DNA of 24,413 bases from Candidatus Rokuibacteriota bacterium (GTDB lineage: Bacteria; Methylomirabilota; Methylomirabilia; Rokubacteriales; CSP1-6), in contig QHRT01000041.1 in the NCBI GenBank assembly GCA_003220195.1, positions 1,640 through 26,052 on the forward strand, read 5' to 3'. The position numbers and the translations under genes were made by a program. The notes under the pieces were generated by a model. It made no database searches, was not told the origin of the DNA, and was given only the letters and a program-made list of their open reading frames with translations. Position 1 is the stretch's first letter. The number at the start of each line of letters is the position of its first letter. Positions 14,410-23,526 of this stretch are shown in pieces.

Positions 14410-15357
14410 GTGTGGATCCGGGTGCTGGGCTCAGCCGCCGGCGGAGGCTTTCCGCAGTGGAACTGCGGCTGCGCCAACTGTCGGGGTGTCCGAGAAAAGA
14501 CGATCCGCGCGACCGCCCGCACCCAGGAGTCCGTCGCGGTCAGCGCCTCCGGAGACGCGTGGGTCCTCCTGAACGCCTCCCCGGAGATCCGCCAGCAGAT
14601 CGAGAGCTTCGAGCCGCTCCACCCGCGCGGGCCTCGGCATTCGCCGATCGCCGCGATCGTGCTCACGAACGGCGACCTGGATCACTGCCTGGGAGTGCTG
14701 TCGCTCCGCGAATCGCACCCGATCACGGTCTACGCCACCGACCAGGTGCGCCGGGGATTCATCGAGAAGAACGTCCTCTACCGCACGCTCGAGCGCTTTC
14801 CCGGACAGGTGACGTGGCGCCGTCTCGTGCTCGGCCACCCGCAAGACGTCGTCGGCGCTGACGCGCCCGGCGCCGGCGCGCCCATCGAGCGTCACGCGCC
14901 GATCGGGCTGTCTGTCGAAGCGATCGCGGTTCCCGGCAAGCCTCCCGTGCACCTGGAAGACTTGCCGGCGAGCCCCGAAGACAGCGTGGGCCTCCTGATC
15001 CGCGACGCCGTCGCCGGGGTGACGCTCGCGTATTTCTCCGGCGTAGGTGAAATCTCTCCCGCCGTCGCCGACACGCTCGCCGGCGCCGATTGCGTCTTCT
15101 TCGACGGAACATTCTGGTCGAGCGACGAGCTGACGGCCGGCGGCCTCGGAACGAAACGCGCCGAGCAGATGGCTCATCTGCCAGTCGGCGGGCCCGACGG
15201 CAGCCTCGCCCGGCTCACCGGGCTCTCGGCCGTGCGGAAGATCCTGATTCACGTCAACAACACGAATCCGGTGTTGCGCGAGGACTCGCGCGAGCGCGCC
15301 CGGGTCGAAGCCGCCGGCTGGGAGATCGCGTACGACGGGATGGAGATCACGCTATGA
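14410..15357 (+). CDS. pqqB: PqqB, metallo-beta-lactamase-fold PQQ biosynthesis protein
   Basis: A 315-residue protein, usual length for PqqB. It opens with the family signature VLGSAAGGGFPQWNCGC and the Cys19-x-Cys21-x2-Cys24 zinc site (CGCANC), followed by the metallo-hydrolase motif TNGDLDH (86-92; TDxQxDH in most homologues) and SLRE. PqqB is proposed to act on the cross-linked Glu-Tyr intermediate, hydroxylating the tyrosine ring. The start is GTG 14410, with GGAGG 12 bases away, a rather long spacing that may keep translation modest. Its TGA overlaps the pqqC ATG (ATGA). Cytoplasmic. Confidence 0.96.
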   Translation: MWIRVLGSAAGGGFPQWNCGCANCRGVREKTIRATARTQESVAVSASGDAWVLLNASPEIRQQIESFEPLHPRGPRHSPIAAIVLTNGDLDHCLGVLSLRESHPITVYATDQVRRGFIEKNVLYRTLERFPGQVTWRRLVLGHPQDVVGADAPGAGAPIERHAPIGLSVEAIAVPGKPPVHLEDLPASPEDSVGLLIRDAVAGVTLAYFSGVGEISPAVADTLAGADCVFFDGTFWSSDELTAGGLGTKRAEQMAHLPVGGPDGSLARLTGLSAVRKILIHVNNTNPVLREDSRERARVEAAGWEIAYDGMEITL

Positions 15358-16079
15358 CCCGAGCGCCCCTCTCGCGGGACGAGTTCATCGAGTGGCTCAG
15401 GCGCGAGGGCGCCTCGCGTTATCACGATCACCATCGCTATCACGCGCTCATGCACGACGGGAAGCTGACGCGCCTGCAGCTGCAGCAGTGGGTGCTGAAT
15501 CGCTACTACTACCAGACGCGTATCCCGATCAAGGACGCGATCATCCTGTCGAAGTCGGAGGATCCGGCGTTCCGCCGCATGTGGATCCGGCGGATCCGGG
15601 ATCACGACGGCGACGAGGCCGGCGAGGCCGGGCTCGAGCTGTGGCTGCGCCTCGCGGAAGGCGTCGGGCTCGACCGTGAGGAAGTTGCGAGCTGCCGTTC
15701 GGTGCTTCCGGGCGTCCGGTTCGCGTGCGACGCGTACGTCACACTGGTGCGCGACCGGAGCCTCGTCGAAGCGGTCGCGTCGTCGATGACCGAGTTCTTC
15801 GCGCCGGATCTGATGTCGAAGCGCGTCCTTGCCTGGGAGAAGCACTATCCGTGGGTCAGCAAGGACATGCTCGAGTACTTCCGGTCCCGGGTGCCGCGCG
15901 CGCGACGCGACTCGCTCGAGGCGATGGAGTTCGTCGTCGGCCACGCGACGACCTACGAGCTGCAAGAGCGATGTGTCGCCGCGCTGATCGAGAAGACCCG
16001 GATCCTGTGGCACCTGCTCGACTGCGCGTACGCCGCGTACATCGAGCCCGGGTGGGGACCGGACGGCCCACGCGTGTGA
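15354..16079 (+). CDS. pqqC: PqqC, pyrroloquinoline-quinone synthase
   Basis: A 241-residue cofactor-free oxidase that carries out the last step, ring closure and eight-electron oxidation to PQQ. The haem-oxygenase-like all-helical fold is recognisable from SRYHDHHRYHALMHDGKLT (21-39), the QQWVLNRYYYQTRIPIKDA segment and IRDHDGDEAGE; these match the conserved PqqC blocks that line the active site. The ATG at 15354 overlaps the pqqB stop by 4 bases and its own stop overlaps the pqqD GTG. Length and motifs are normal. It is separate from PqqD here, whereas some methylotrophs carry a pqqCD fusion. Confidence 0.96.
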   Translation: MTRAPLSRDEFIEWLRREGASRYHDHHRYHALMHDGKLTRLQLQQWVLNRYYYQTRIPIKDAIILSKSEDPAFRRMWIRRIRDHDGDEAGEAGLELWLRLAEGVGLDREEVASCRSVLPGVRFACDAYVTLVRDRSLVEAVASSMTEFFAPDLMSKRVLAWEKHYPWVSKDMLEYFRSRVPRARRDSLEAMEFVVGHATTYELQERCVAALIEKTRILWHLLDCAYAAYIEPGWGPDGPRV

Positions 16080-16357
16080 TCGCGACCGACGCGAAGCCGC
16101 GACTCGCGGCGAAGGCCCGCCTCCGCTTCGATCGGAAGACGTCGCGGTACCTCCTGCTCTATCCCGAGCGCGGCCTGGAGCTGAACGCGACCGCGGCGGA
16201 CGTCGCACGTCTGTGCACGGGCGAGCACACGGTGGCCGCGATCGTCGACCAGCTCGTCGAGAAGTATGCCGATCGGCCGCGCGAGGTGATCGAGCGCGAG
16301 ACGCTCGCGTTTCTCGCCGCGCTCGCCGATCGCGCGCTCTTGCAAGACACGACGTGA
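16076..16357 (+). CDS. pqqD: PqqD, PqqA-binding chaperone for PqqE
   Basis: A 93-residue winged-helix-like peptide chaperone (RiPP recognition element). Recognisable blocks are KPRLAAKARLRFDRKTSRY (7-25), LLLYPERGLELN and the helical CTGEHTVAAIVDQL. It binds PqqA and presents it to the radical SAM enzyme PqqE. GTG 16076 overlaps the pqqC stop (GTGA) and its TGA overlaps the GTG of pqqE, so synthesis of the chaperone is coupled to both. The open frame extends far upstream inside pqqC, but only the GTG at the junction gives the normal PqqD length. Confidence 0.93.
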   Translation: MIATDAKPRLAAKARLRFDRKTSRYLLLYPERGLELNATAADVARLCTGEHTVAAIVDQLVEKYADRPREVIERETLAFLAALADRALLQDTT

Positions 16358-17454
16358 GCGTCAGTCATCGGCCGTACACGCTGGTCGCCGAGCTGACCTA
16401 CCGCTGTCCGCTGCGCTGCGTCTACTGCTCGAACCCGCTCGACTACGCCGGGCACGCCGACGCGCTCGACACCGCGGGCTGGATCTCCGTCTTCCGCGCC
16501 GCGGAAGACCTCGGCGTCGTCCAGCTGAACCTGACGGGCGGCGAGCCTCTGCTCCGTGACGATCTCGAACCGCTGATCGAAGAGGCACGGAAGCTCGATC
16601 TCTACACGAACCTGATCACGAGCGGCATCCCGCTCGCTCGCGAGCGGCTCGCCCGCTTTCGCCAGCTCGGGCTCGACAACGTGCAGCTCTCCATCCAGGA
16701 CGTCGAGCCGGCCGCATCGGATCGCATCGCCGGACTTCGCTCGTTCGAGCGGAAGCTCGAGGTCGCGCGCTGGGTGAAAGAGCTCGGATTCCCGCTGACC
16801 ATGAACACGGTCCTGCACCGGGACAATCTCGACCACGTCGAGGAGATCGTCGCACTCGCCGAGCGGCTGTCCGCGGATCGCCTGGGGCTCGCCAACACGC
16901 AGTATCTCGGCTGGGCGCTCCTGAATCGCCAGGCGCTCTTGCCCTCGCGCGATCAGCTCGCGCGCGCACGCGTCGTGGCCGCGGCGGCGCGCGACCGGCT
17001 GCGCGGCCGGATGGAAGTGCTTTTCGTCTTCCCCGACTACTACACAGACCTCCCGAAGGCGTGCATGGACGGCTGGGGCCGCCGCTTCATCGTCGTGAGC
17101 CCCGACGGGCTCGCGCTGCCGTGCCACCTGGCGCACACGCTCCCGGGCGTGACGTTCGAGAACGTCCGCGATCGTCCGCTCGGCGAGATCTGGGAAGGCT
17201 CGTCCGGCTTCAACGCGTTTCGCGGCGAGGCGTGGATGCCGGAGCCGTGTCGGAGCTGTGATCGTCGCGCGATCGACTTCGGCGGCTGCCGCTGCCAGGC
17301 CTTCCACCTCGCCGGCGACGCCGCGTTGACCGATCCGGCGTGCTCGCTCTCCCCTCACCACGCCCTCGTGGAGCGCGCCCGGGCCGACGCGGAGAGCCCG
17401 GCGGTCTCGCCCTCCTTGACGTATCGAAGCCGAGCGGCCGTCGTGCCGCAATGA
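16354..17454 (+). CDS. pqqE: PqqE, radical SAM/SPASM enzyme that cross-links PqqA Glu and Tyr
   Basis: A 366-residue radical SAM protein. The 4Fe-4S/SAM motif is Cys18-x3-Cys22-x2-Cys25 (CPLRCVYCSNPLDY), followed by LNLTGGEPLLRDDL, the SAM-binding glycine-rich strand. The C-terminal SPASM region holds the auxiliary-cluster cysteines: LPCHLAHTLPG, PCRSCDRRAIDFGGCRC and DPACSLS. With PqqD it forms the carbon-carbon bond between Glu16 and Tyr20 of PqqA, the first committed step. The GTG at 16354 overlaps the pqqD stop; the pqqE stop overlaps the ATG of the DoxX-like gene. Length and motifs are normal for the family. Confidence 0.97.
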   Translation: MSVSHRPYTLVAELTYRCPLRCVYCSNPLDYAGHADALDTAGWISVFRAAEDLGVVQLNLTGGEPLLRDDLEPLIEEARKLDLYTNLITSGIPLARERLARFRQLGLDNVQLSIQDVEPAASDRIAGLRSFERKLEVARWVKELGFPLTMNTVLHRDNLDHVEEIVALAERLSADRLGLANTQYLGWALLNRQALLPSRDQLARARVVAAAARDRLRGRMEVLFVFPDYYTDLPKACMDGWGRRFIVVSPDGLALPCHLAHTLPGVTFENVRDRPLGEIWEGSSGFNAFRGEAWMPEPCRSCDRRAIDFGGCRCQAFHLAGDAALTDPACSLSPHHALVERARADAESPAVSPSLTYRSRAAVVPQ

Positions 17455-17981
17455 GGTTGTTGTCGATGGTTCGTCCGGGCCTCTGGATCGCCGTGCTGAG
17501 AATCGTCGTCGGGATCTGGTTCCTGAAGGCGGTGTGGACCAAGCTCACGCTCGCGTTCGCGTTCGGAGTCATGCCCTACCCGGTCGTCACCCCGCGCTTC
17601 ATTGGATTCCAGCCCAAGCGCGTTGCCGAGTTCGCCAGGGACAATCCGGTCGGCTGGTACAAGGACTTCCTCGAAGGCACGGTGCTGCCGAACGCTTCGC
17701 TCTGGGCGACGCTGCAAGCCTACGGCGAGGTCGCGGTCGGCGTCGGGCTCGTCCTCGGATTCCTCACCGGGCTCGCCGCGCTGGTCGGGCTCTTCCTCAC
17801 GCTGAACTACGGGCTCGCGACGCAGTGGATGAGCTTCGGGCAGCAGGGATTCCACGTGATGCTGACGACCGCGATGGTCATGTTCCTCTTCGCGCGCGCG
17901 GGGCGCGGGTGGGGACTCGACGCGCTCATTCTGACGCGGGCGTCGGACGGCGCGAAGAGGTGGCTGAAGCTCGTGATGTGA
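17451..17981 (+). CDS. DoxX/DoxD-like four-helix membrane protein, last gene of the pqq operon
   Basis: A 176-residue integral membrane protein with about four hydrophobic helices (11-30, 84-101, 103-122, 134-150). Residues 64-95 (DNPVGWYKDFLEGTVLPN, then a YGE motif before helix 2) and NYGLATQWMSF resemble the DoxX/DoxD family, whose best-known member is the small subunit of thiosulfate:quinone oxidoreductase. ATG 17451 overlaps the pqqE stop by 4 bases, so it is translated as part of the pqq unit. Family function is poorly defined; a quinone-linked redox role or a part in exporting PQQ are possibilities from context only. No DoxA partner is nearby. Confidence 0.8.
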   Translation: MRLLSMVRPGLWIAVLRIVVGIWFLKAVWTKLTLAFAFGVMPYPVVTPRFIGFQPKRVAEFARDNPVGWYKDFLEGTVLPNASLWATLQAYGEVAVGVGLVLGFLTGLAALVGLFLTLNYGLATQWMSFGQQGFHVMLTTAMVMFLFARAGRGWGLDALILTRASDGAKRWLKLVM

Positions 17982-17985
17982 CCGG

Positions 17986-18002
17986 GGCGCGGTGGCCGCG
18001 CC
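17986..18002 (+). terminator. hairpin between the convergent pqq operon and propeller gene
   Basis: GGCGCGG (17986-17992) and CCGCGCC (17996-18002) pair perfectly around a TGG loop, in the 27-base gap between two convergent stop codons. It is short and lacks a T-run, but its place suits a bidirectional terminator. Confidence 0.5.
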
Positions 18003-18008
18003 GTTGCT

Positions 18009-18965
18009 TCACGGCACCGTCGCGATGGCCACGCCCCACGGCAGCGTGCCGCACGGCACGCGCGCGACGACCGTGTTCGAGCGCGTGTCGATGATCGCGA
18101 CCTCGTTCGCGCGACCGATCGTCACGTAGAGAAACGCGCCGTCCGGGGTCCACGCGGTCCACCACGCCCGCGGACCGACCGGGATCGTCGCGACCACGTC
18201 GAGCGTCTTCAGATCGAGCACCCGGACGTCGCCCGACTGTCCGTGCGACACGTACGCGCGACCGCCATCCGCCGTGATCGCCACGTCGACGGGACGGGCG
18301 CCGCCCGTCTTCACCGAGCGCTCGACCTCGAGCTTCGTCATGTCGATCGCCGAGACCTCGTGCGCCTGCTCGCTGGCCACGAGCAGCCGTCGCGAGTCCG
18401 CCGTGAACCGCATGCCGCGCGGATTCTTCGGCACCGCGATCTTCTTGACGACGGCGTTCGTCGCCGTGTCGATCACGTGCACGTCGTTCGAGGTCTCGTT
18501 CGACACGACGATCCACCGGCCGTCCGGCGACAGCACGGCCGTTTCCGGCTCCTTGCCCACCTCGATCTTGCGCACCACCGTCATCGACGCCACGTCCAGC
18601 ACCGTCACCGCGAGCTCGTTCTCGTTCACCACGTAGAGGTGCGTCCCGGCCTTGTTCAGCGTGAGCCCTTCGGGATCGACTCCAGCCGGAACGGTCTTGA
18701 GAATCGTCAACTCCCGGGCGTCGATCACGCTGACGCTGTCCGAGTTGCTGTTGGAGACGTAGACGCGGCGGCCGTCCGGGCTGACGGCGACGCCACGTGG
18801 CCGCTGACCCACCGGCAGCGTTTTCACGACCGCACGGGTCGCCGCGTCGATCACGGTGACGTCGTTCGACTTCTCGTTGGTGACGAAGACACGCACGTCC
18901 GCGGCACCGGCAGGGGACTGGACGAGCAGGACGAAGGCCAGCGCGCCGAGCACGGCATTCAGCAT
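18009..18965 (-). CDS. secreted YVTN-family seven-bladed beta-propeller (PQQ-dependent catabolism-associated type)
   Basis: A 318-residue protein with signal peptide 1-21 (ending AGAAD) followed by seven repeats of the form Val-x-Val-x-Asn-x3-Asn-Asp-Val-x-Val-Ile-Asp, for example VFVTNEKSNDVTVID and LYVTIGRANEVAIID. Each repeat has a PxGxxxSPDG turn. This matches the YVTN propellers annotated as PQQ-dependent catabolism-associated, which accompany quinoprotein alcohol dehydrogenases; their biochemical role is unknown. ATG 18965 is chosen because it starts the signal peptide and has AAAGGA upstream; the frame is open to 19115 but that part is arginine-rich and non-secretory. It is the last gene of the minus-strand series and converges with the pqq operon. 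Confidence 0.88.
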   Translation of the reverse strand: MLNAVLGALAFVLLVQSPAGAADVRVFVTNEKSNDVTVIDAATRAVVKTLPVGQRPRGVAVSPDGRRVYVSNSNSDSVSVIDARELTILKTVPAGVDPEGLTLNKAGTHLYVVNENELAVTVLDVASMTVVRKIEVGKEPETAVLSPDGRWIVVSNETSNDVHVIDTATNAVVKKIAVPKNPRGMRFTADSRRLLVASEQAHEVSAIDMTKLEVERSVKTGGARPVDVAITADGGRAYVSHGQSGDVRVLDLKTLDVVATIPVGPRAWWTAWTPDGAFLYVTIGRANEVAIIDTRSNTVVARVPCGTLPWGVAIATVP

Positions 18966-19026
18966 AGGAGTCCTTTCCGGTCGTCGGTGATCGGTGGCGC
19001 GAGAGTCGCTCACGGTATGGGCGGCG

Positions 19027-20184
19027 TCAAGGGCGCGTGGCGACGGACGACGCGTCCCGCGCGGCTCGAGGCTCGTGCAGGATCGCGTCGACGAGCAGGA
19101 ACAGCGCGCGCGCATCGCTCGCCCGGCGCAGCAGCATGCGCCACGGCGCCTGGGGCCCGGTGTGGTGGAACGAGTCGAGGATGATGACGCGCGCCCCGGC
19201 GCCCGACGCCGCAGCCAGACGCAGGCTCTCGGTGAACGGAATGGAATCGTCGGCGGCGCCGTGAACGAGCCAGAGCCGGCCGTGGAGCCGCGAAGCGACG
19301 GTCACCGGCGACAACCGGTCGAGCGCATCGCGCGTGGCTGGTGACAGGTGCGCGAGCAGCCTCCGCGTCTGCTCTTCACGCCGGCTCTCGCTGAGCTCCA
19401 TCACCGCTCGGCCGGCGGGCCCGAGATCGGCGGCGAGCGCGTGAACGTCGTCGAAGGGATTGGCGAGCCGGCGCGAGGCGATCCGGCGAAGTGTCTCGCG
19501 GTCGTGAGCGTCGTCCACGAGCGGCGCCAGCAACGCCAGGAGCTTCCACCGGTTGTACTCCTCGACGTGGCCCCGGTAGCGCTCTGATCCGAACTGATGA
19601 ACGCCGGTGGTGAGGAAGACGATCACGTTCCTCAGATCCGCGTAGCCGCCGAAGCTCCCGATCCACCCGAGCCCGCTCTCGTCGGCCGCGGCGAGCAGCG
19701 CGGGTCCCGCCCCGAAGCTGAACCCGACCACGGCGACCGTGTGGCTCTCGGCGCGAAGGCGCGTGATCGCTTTTCTGGTCTCTTCCACCTCGTGACCGCT
19801 CAGATGGAACGACGCGAGACCCTCGAACTGAGGAACCATGACGAGATAGCCGTGCCGCGCGAAGAGCCGCGCGAGCCGGACGAGCTCGGGATGGCGCCGT
19901 CCCGCCGGCGACAGCCCGTGCACGAGCAGCACCGCGGCGCGCGGGTGGCGCGGCCGATAGAGGTCGGCCGGCGTCGACGAAGCGAGGCTGATCTCTTCCC
20001 GCGCCGGGACCGGCGACCACCGGGCGACCCACGCATCGAACGCCGGCATCGCCAGCGCCGCCGTGAACAGGGCCGCAGAGGCGAACCGGACGGCGACCAC
20101 CACGATGACCGTGACGGCGATCACGACAACGAGCACGACGGCACGACGACGCCATGATGCGCGTCGACGCCACGGCGCGCTCAC
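19027..20184 (-). CDS. membrane-anchored alpha/beta hydrolase
   Basis: A 385-residue protein with a basic N-terminus and one strong transmembrane helix (about 15-35), the rest being an alpha/beta hydrolase. The oxyanion strand AAVLLVHGLSP (83-93) precedes the nucleophile elbow GFSFGAG with Ser156. Late in the chain, LVHGAADDSIPF supplies the probable acid and DSFHHTGPQ the catalytic His. The catalytic face is probably periplasmic. The GTG start at 20184 is 34 bases beyond the previous stop, with no good ribosome site seen, so coupling is likely. Substrate unknown: an esterase or dienelactone-hydrolase-like activity is possible. Confidence 0.8.
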   Translation of the reverse strand: MSAPWRRRASWRRRAVVLVVVIAVTVIVVVAVRFASAALFTAALAMPAFDAWVARWSPVPAREEISLASSTPADLYRPRHPRAAVLLVHGLSPAGRRHPELVRLARLFARHGYLVMVPQFEGLASFHLSGHEVEETRKAITRLRAESHTVAVVGFSFGAGPALLAAADESGLGWIGSFGGYADLRNVIVFLTTGVHQFGSERYRGHVEEYNRWKLLALLAPLVDDAHDRETLRRIASRRLANPFDDVHALAADLGPAGRAVMELSESRREEQTRRLLAHLSPATRDALDRLSPVTVASRLHGRLWLVHGAADDSIPFTESLRLAAASGAGARVIILDSFHHTGPQAPWRMLLRRASDARALFLLVDAILHEPRAARDASSVATRP

Positions 20185-20218
20185 GGCTCGGCGCTGACGC
20201 TGACTGAACGCGTCCTCC

Positions 20219-22246
20219 TCACGGCGAGGAGCGGCGGGCTGGCGACGGCACTGTCATGACGAAATGCCAGCGACGCTCCGCCTGCTCGACGACACGCGGA
20301 ACATCCTCGCCGAGAAGGAATCCCGATCGCACGAGCGTCTCGGCCTGACGCCGGACCTGCTCCATGTACCGCGTCCGCGTGCCGTAACGTTCGAGGACGC
20401 TCGCCCGAGGATCGCCGCTCTGGTCGCGCTCCGCGCGGTCGCGCGGAAACGGAGTCCACGTCCCGTAGAAATCGACGAGCTCGTCCGGGTTCGCGGCGCC
20501 ACCGCGCAGGCTCCACGGCGTGTAGGTCGCGAGAGGAACGAGAAGCTCGAGCATCCGGACGCCGGCAGTCTCGTTGCCGTCGGCGTCCACCTGAGGCACG
20601 CGAACCGGAAATGGCCGCCCGAGCCGCGGCGGCTCCAGCGTGACGATGCCGTCCGACCAGCGCGGCCCGTAGTCGACGCGATACGCCTCCTGGGCCACCC
20701 GAGGCCAGCGCACGCCGGGGATTGCCGGAGCTCGCACGCGTTCCACGGTGACGAGCGTGCTCGCGTCCAGGCGCGGGTAGGCGCTCGGTGGTGGCTCGCG
20801 TCCGTCGCGCACCCACTCCACCAATCGCGTCAGCAGTGAGCGCAACGCCGGCCGAAAATCGAGAGGATTCCCGCGATACGTCACGACGGCGCCGGGCCGT
20901 CGCTCGCCCGTCGAGGGCCACTCGCCGACGAAATGCTGTCCGCCGGCGAGATGGTAGATACGCTCGCTGGCGGAGGGCGTGACGTCGGCGCCGCCGTCGA
21001 GCGTCGTGTGGATCAGCGCGGCGGCGCGGCCCCAGTACTCGTAGCCGGTATTGATGAAGAAGATCTTCGGCACGTGCGCGGCGTGAGCGAAGAGCCCGTC
21101 CTCCACGCCGGTCTCGGGATCGCGTTGCGTGGCGCCCGTGAACGGATAGACGTCGGTCGGGTAGAAGAACGCCGAGAACCGGTGCGCGTCGCGCGACGGC
21201 TGCGCGAAGCGATGGTTGAAGCTGCCGCGACCGGCGCCCGCGGTGTGGACGAAGAGGCCGTCGAAGACCGGTCGTCCGGCCTCGTCGGTGTTGAATCCCT
21301 GGTAGAGGAAGTGCCGCAGGAAGCGACCGCTTTGCGAGATGCCGAGCCCGATCGCGCGCCGGACCGGGAACGGGCTCGCGGCCTCGTACCGGGCGTACGA
21401 GATCATGTCTCGCACCGCGGCGAGGCCGAGGCCGACAACGACCGGGTCGCGCGCGCGATAGACGAGCTCGTAGATCTTGCCCGGCTCGAAGCCGCCGCGC
21501 TTCGAGATCCGCGTGTCGTCGTCGACGAATCGCCAGTCATCGCGCGGCACCACCCGGCGCGGCGCCAGGCGACCGTCACGTTCCGTCAACACGTTGTCCG
21601 CGTCGTCGACGTCAGCCACACGATACGGACGGTGACCGCGGTGACCGAGCGCGAGCGTGAACGTGCGCTCGTCGACGGTCCAGTCGCTCCGCACGAGACC
21701 CTCGATCGGGCGGCCGTCCTCGGTCGCGATCGGCGCGCCGAGGCGCAGGACGCCGTCGCCCGCCGGCACGTCGAACTGCCAGCCGACCCAGATCAGCGTG
21801 AGGCCGAGACGAAGCGGAAGAGCGTCGCCGAAGTCGGCTGACGTCGTCGGATGGGCACTCCATGCCGCGCCGGCGAAATACGGCAGCACCGCCTTGCCGC
21901 CGCGGTTCGACACCTCCAGGAGCGCGACCGCGCGGTCTCGAGAGGCGGTCTTCGGACGCAAAACCATGAAGTTCGCGGTGGCGACGACGCGACCGTCCGG
22001 GTCACGCGGCGCGCGCGCCAGGTCGACGATGCGGCGATTCGCAGGGTTTGCCGGATCGAGCGCGAACTCGACCACCCCGGCGAGCTTCTCGTACGCGCCG
22101 GCGGCTCCGAACTGGCGCCCGCCGAGCACGTCCTGGCGCGATTCGACCGTGAGCCGTCGCACCGCGGCGGCGGTCGACACGGGAGCCGCCCACGACGACA
22201 GCACGGCGACGATCAGGAGCCACCGGGCCGGCGCTACGGCGGACAT
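20219..22246 (-). CDS. secreted alpha/beta hydrolase domain protein (Abhydrolase_10-like)
   Basis: A 675-residue protein with a signal peptide (1-27). It has the large alpha/beta-hydrolase-domain layout: YEKLAGVVEFALDP near the N-terminus, a beta-rich region, then GLGISQSGRFLRHFLYQGFN (300-319) holding the presumed nucleophile serine (GISQSGR), EYWGRAAALIHT, and HFVGEW with a probable catalytic histidine. Members are uncharacterised, often large, secreted putative esterases. Its stop is 34 bases before the second hydrolase. The gap to the upstream acyltransferase gene (65 bases) includes a small GC inverted repeat but no clear promoter. Substrate unknown. Confidence 0.84.
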   Translation of the reverse strand: MSAVAPARWLLIVAVLSSWAAPVSTAAAVRRLTVESRQDVLGGRQFGAAGAYEKLAGVVEFALDPANPANRRIVDLARAPRDPDGRVVATANFMVLRPKTASRDRAVALLEVSNRGGKAVLPYFAGAAWSAHPTTSADFGDALPLRLGLTLIWVGWQFDVPAGDGVLRLGAPIATEDGRPIEGLVRSDWTVDERTFTLALGHRGHRPYRVADVDDADNVLTERDGRLAPRRVVPRDDWRFVDDDTRISKRGGFEPGKIYELVYRARDPVVVGLGLAAVRDMISYARYEAASPFPVRRAIGLGISQSGRFLRHFLYQGFNTDEAGRPVFDGLFVHTAGAGRGSFNHRFAQPSRDAHRFSAFFYPTDVYPFTGATQRDPETGVEDGLFAHAAHVPKIFFINTGYEYWGRAAALIHTTLDGGADVTPSASERIYHLAGGQHFVGEWPSTGERRPGAVVTYRGNPLDFRPALRSLLTRLVEWVRDGREPPPSAYPRLDASTLVTVERVRAPAIPGVRWPRVAQEAYRVDYGPRWSDGIVTLEPPRLGRPFPVRVPQVDADGNETAGVRMLELLVPLATYTPWSLRGGAANPDELVDFYGTWTPFPRDRAERDQSGDPRASVLERYGTRTRYMEQVRRQAETLVRSGFLLGEDVPRVVEQAERRWHFVMTVPSPARRSSP

Positions 22247-22311
22247 CGAGGGTTACCGTTGGCTCCGGGAGACGCGCGGCGCGCGACCGGATCGTTTCTT
22301 CTTCGTCGGGC

Positions 22312-23526
22312 TCAGGACGGGACCGTCGCCCGGCCGACCGCGCGGAACTTCGTCAGTCGCTTCACCTCGAGCCACGCCTTGCCGAGATAGACGAGCCCGA
22401 CGACGAACACCACGTTGGTCAGCCAGTAGAGCGGCCAGTTCGTGAAGCGGAGTCCGAGAAACTTGCCGAGGATCGTCGCCTCGATCACCTGGTGGACGAA
22501 GTAGAGCATCAGCGCCGTCTGCCCGAGGACGACGAGCCAGGGCATCGACACGTTCTTGATTTCCATCACGTAGTACGTTCCCGCGAGCAGCAGGCCGACG
22601 ACGCCGGCGACGAGCACCGCCGTCATCCCGCGCGGCGTCCACTTGTGGTTGAGCAGGAAATCGGTGCGGAAGCCGAAGCGGATCTCCGCGGTCTTGATCG
22701 TCGCGGCGTCGATGCCGATCTCCGCGGCGCGACTCATCCGATCCGCGTCGACGTCACGGGCGAGCTGCCAGGCGAAGTAGGCCACCACGCACGCGACCCC
22801 GATCAGGGCCACGACGCGGAAGTACCGCACCTCGGCGGCGTGACCGCGCTCGCGCGCGTCGAGCCACCGCCAGCCGAGCACGAGCCCGATCGCGGCCGCG
22901 CTGAGCCACGGCCACGGCGGGAAGCCGAAGAAGAGAATTTGGGCCGGCACGGGGTGAGCCGCCGACCATCGAATGAGCGCGGGATACATCGCCTCGAACG
23001 CGCCGTAGTAGAGGACGCCGAACGCGGCCATCGCCCAGCGCCCCCAGACCCGGGTCATCAACGGCAGGAGCGCGCCGAACACGACGACGCCGAGCCCGAT
23101 CGTTTGCAGAACGCCACCCGCCCAGAGCGGCCCATCGTCGAACACCATGGTCACGTGGAAGCCGCCGCCGGGCCCGGGCGCGAGCGCCAGCATCGCATTC
23201 AAGAGGTATCCGCCGGCCATGATGCCCGCGCCGCGCCGCAGGTACTTCCATGCGCCGACGAGGGCGCTGTCACGCGCCTTCGCGCGACGGTAGGAAATCG
23301 GCAGGCAGAAACCGACGAGGAAGATGAAGATCGTGGCCGGAAACAGCACGCTGCCGTACGCCACGTAATACCGGGTCCACCCCATCGCGCGCTCGAGCCA
23401 GTCGCGCGACGTGTGGTTGACGACCATCTGGATGATCGCGATGCCGCGCAGGCCGTCGAGGAAGGAAAGCCGACCGAGGGAGAGTCGCGCGGCGGGCGCC
23501 GGATTCGCGCCGGGGACCGAGCTCAA
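22312..23526 (-). CDS. multi-pass membrane acyltransferase (DUF1624/HGSNAT-like)
   Basis: A 404-residue protein with about ten membrane helices. The N-terminal RLSFLDGLRGIAIIQMVVNH (19-38) is the signature of heparan-alpha-glucosaminide N-acetyltransferase-like and related acyltransferase-3 proteins, with Asp24, Arg27 and His38 the conserved polar residues. Such proteins move acyl groups across the membrane onto sugars. The best start is TTG 23526, overlapping the zinc-ribbon stop as TTGA; residues encoded further upstream are arginine-rich out-of-frame sequence of that gene. A pair of glycine-rich helices (GFHVTMVFDDGPLWAGG region) and LILNHKW-like loops are typical. Acceptor unknown; modification of an envelope glycan is a reasonable guess. 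Confidence 0.78.
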   Translation of the reverse strand: MSSVPGANPAPAARLSLGRLSFLDGLRGIAIIQMVVNHTSRDWLERAMGWTRYYVAYGSVLFPATIFIFLVGFCLPISYRRAKARDSALVGAWKYLRRGAGIMAGGYLLNAMLALAPGPGGGFHVTMVFDDGPLWAGGVLQTIGLGVVVFGALLPLMTRVWGRWAMAAFGVLYYGAFEAMYPALIRWSAAHPVPAQILFFGFPPWPWLSAAAIGLVLGWRWLDARERGHAAEVRYFRVVALIGVACVVAYFAWQLARDVDADRMSRAAEIGIDAATIKTAEIRFGFRTDFLLNHKWTPRGMTAVLVAGVVGLLLAGTYYVMEIKNVSMPWLVVLGQTALMLYFVHQVIEATILGKFLGLRFTNWPLYWLTNVVFVVGLVYLGKAWLEVKRLTKFRAVGRATVPS

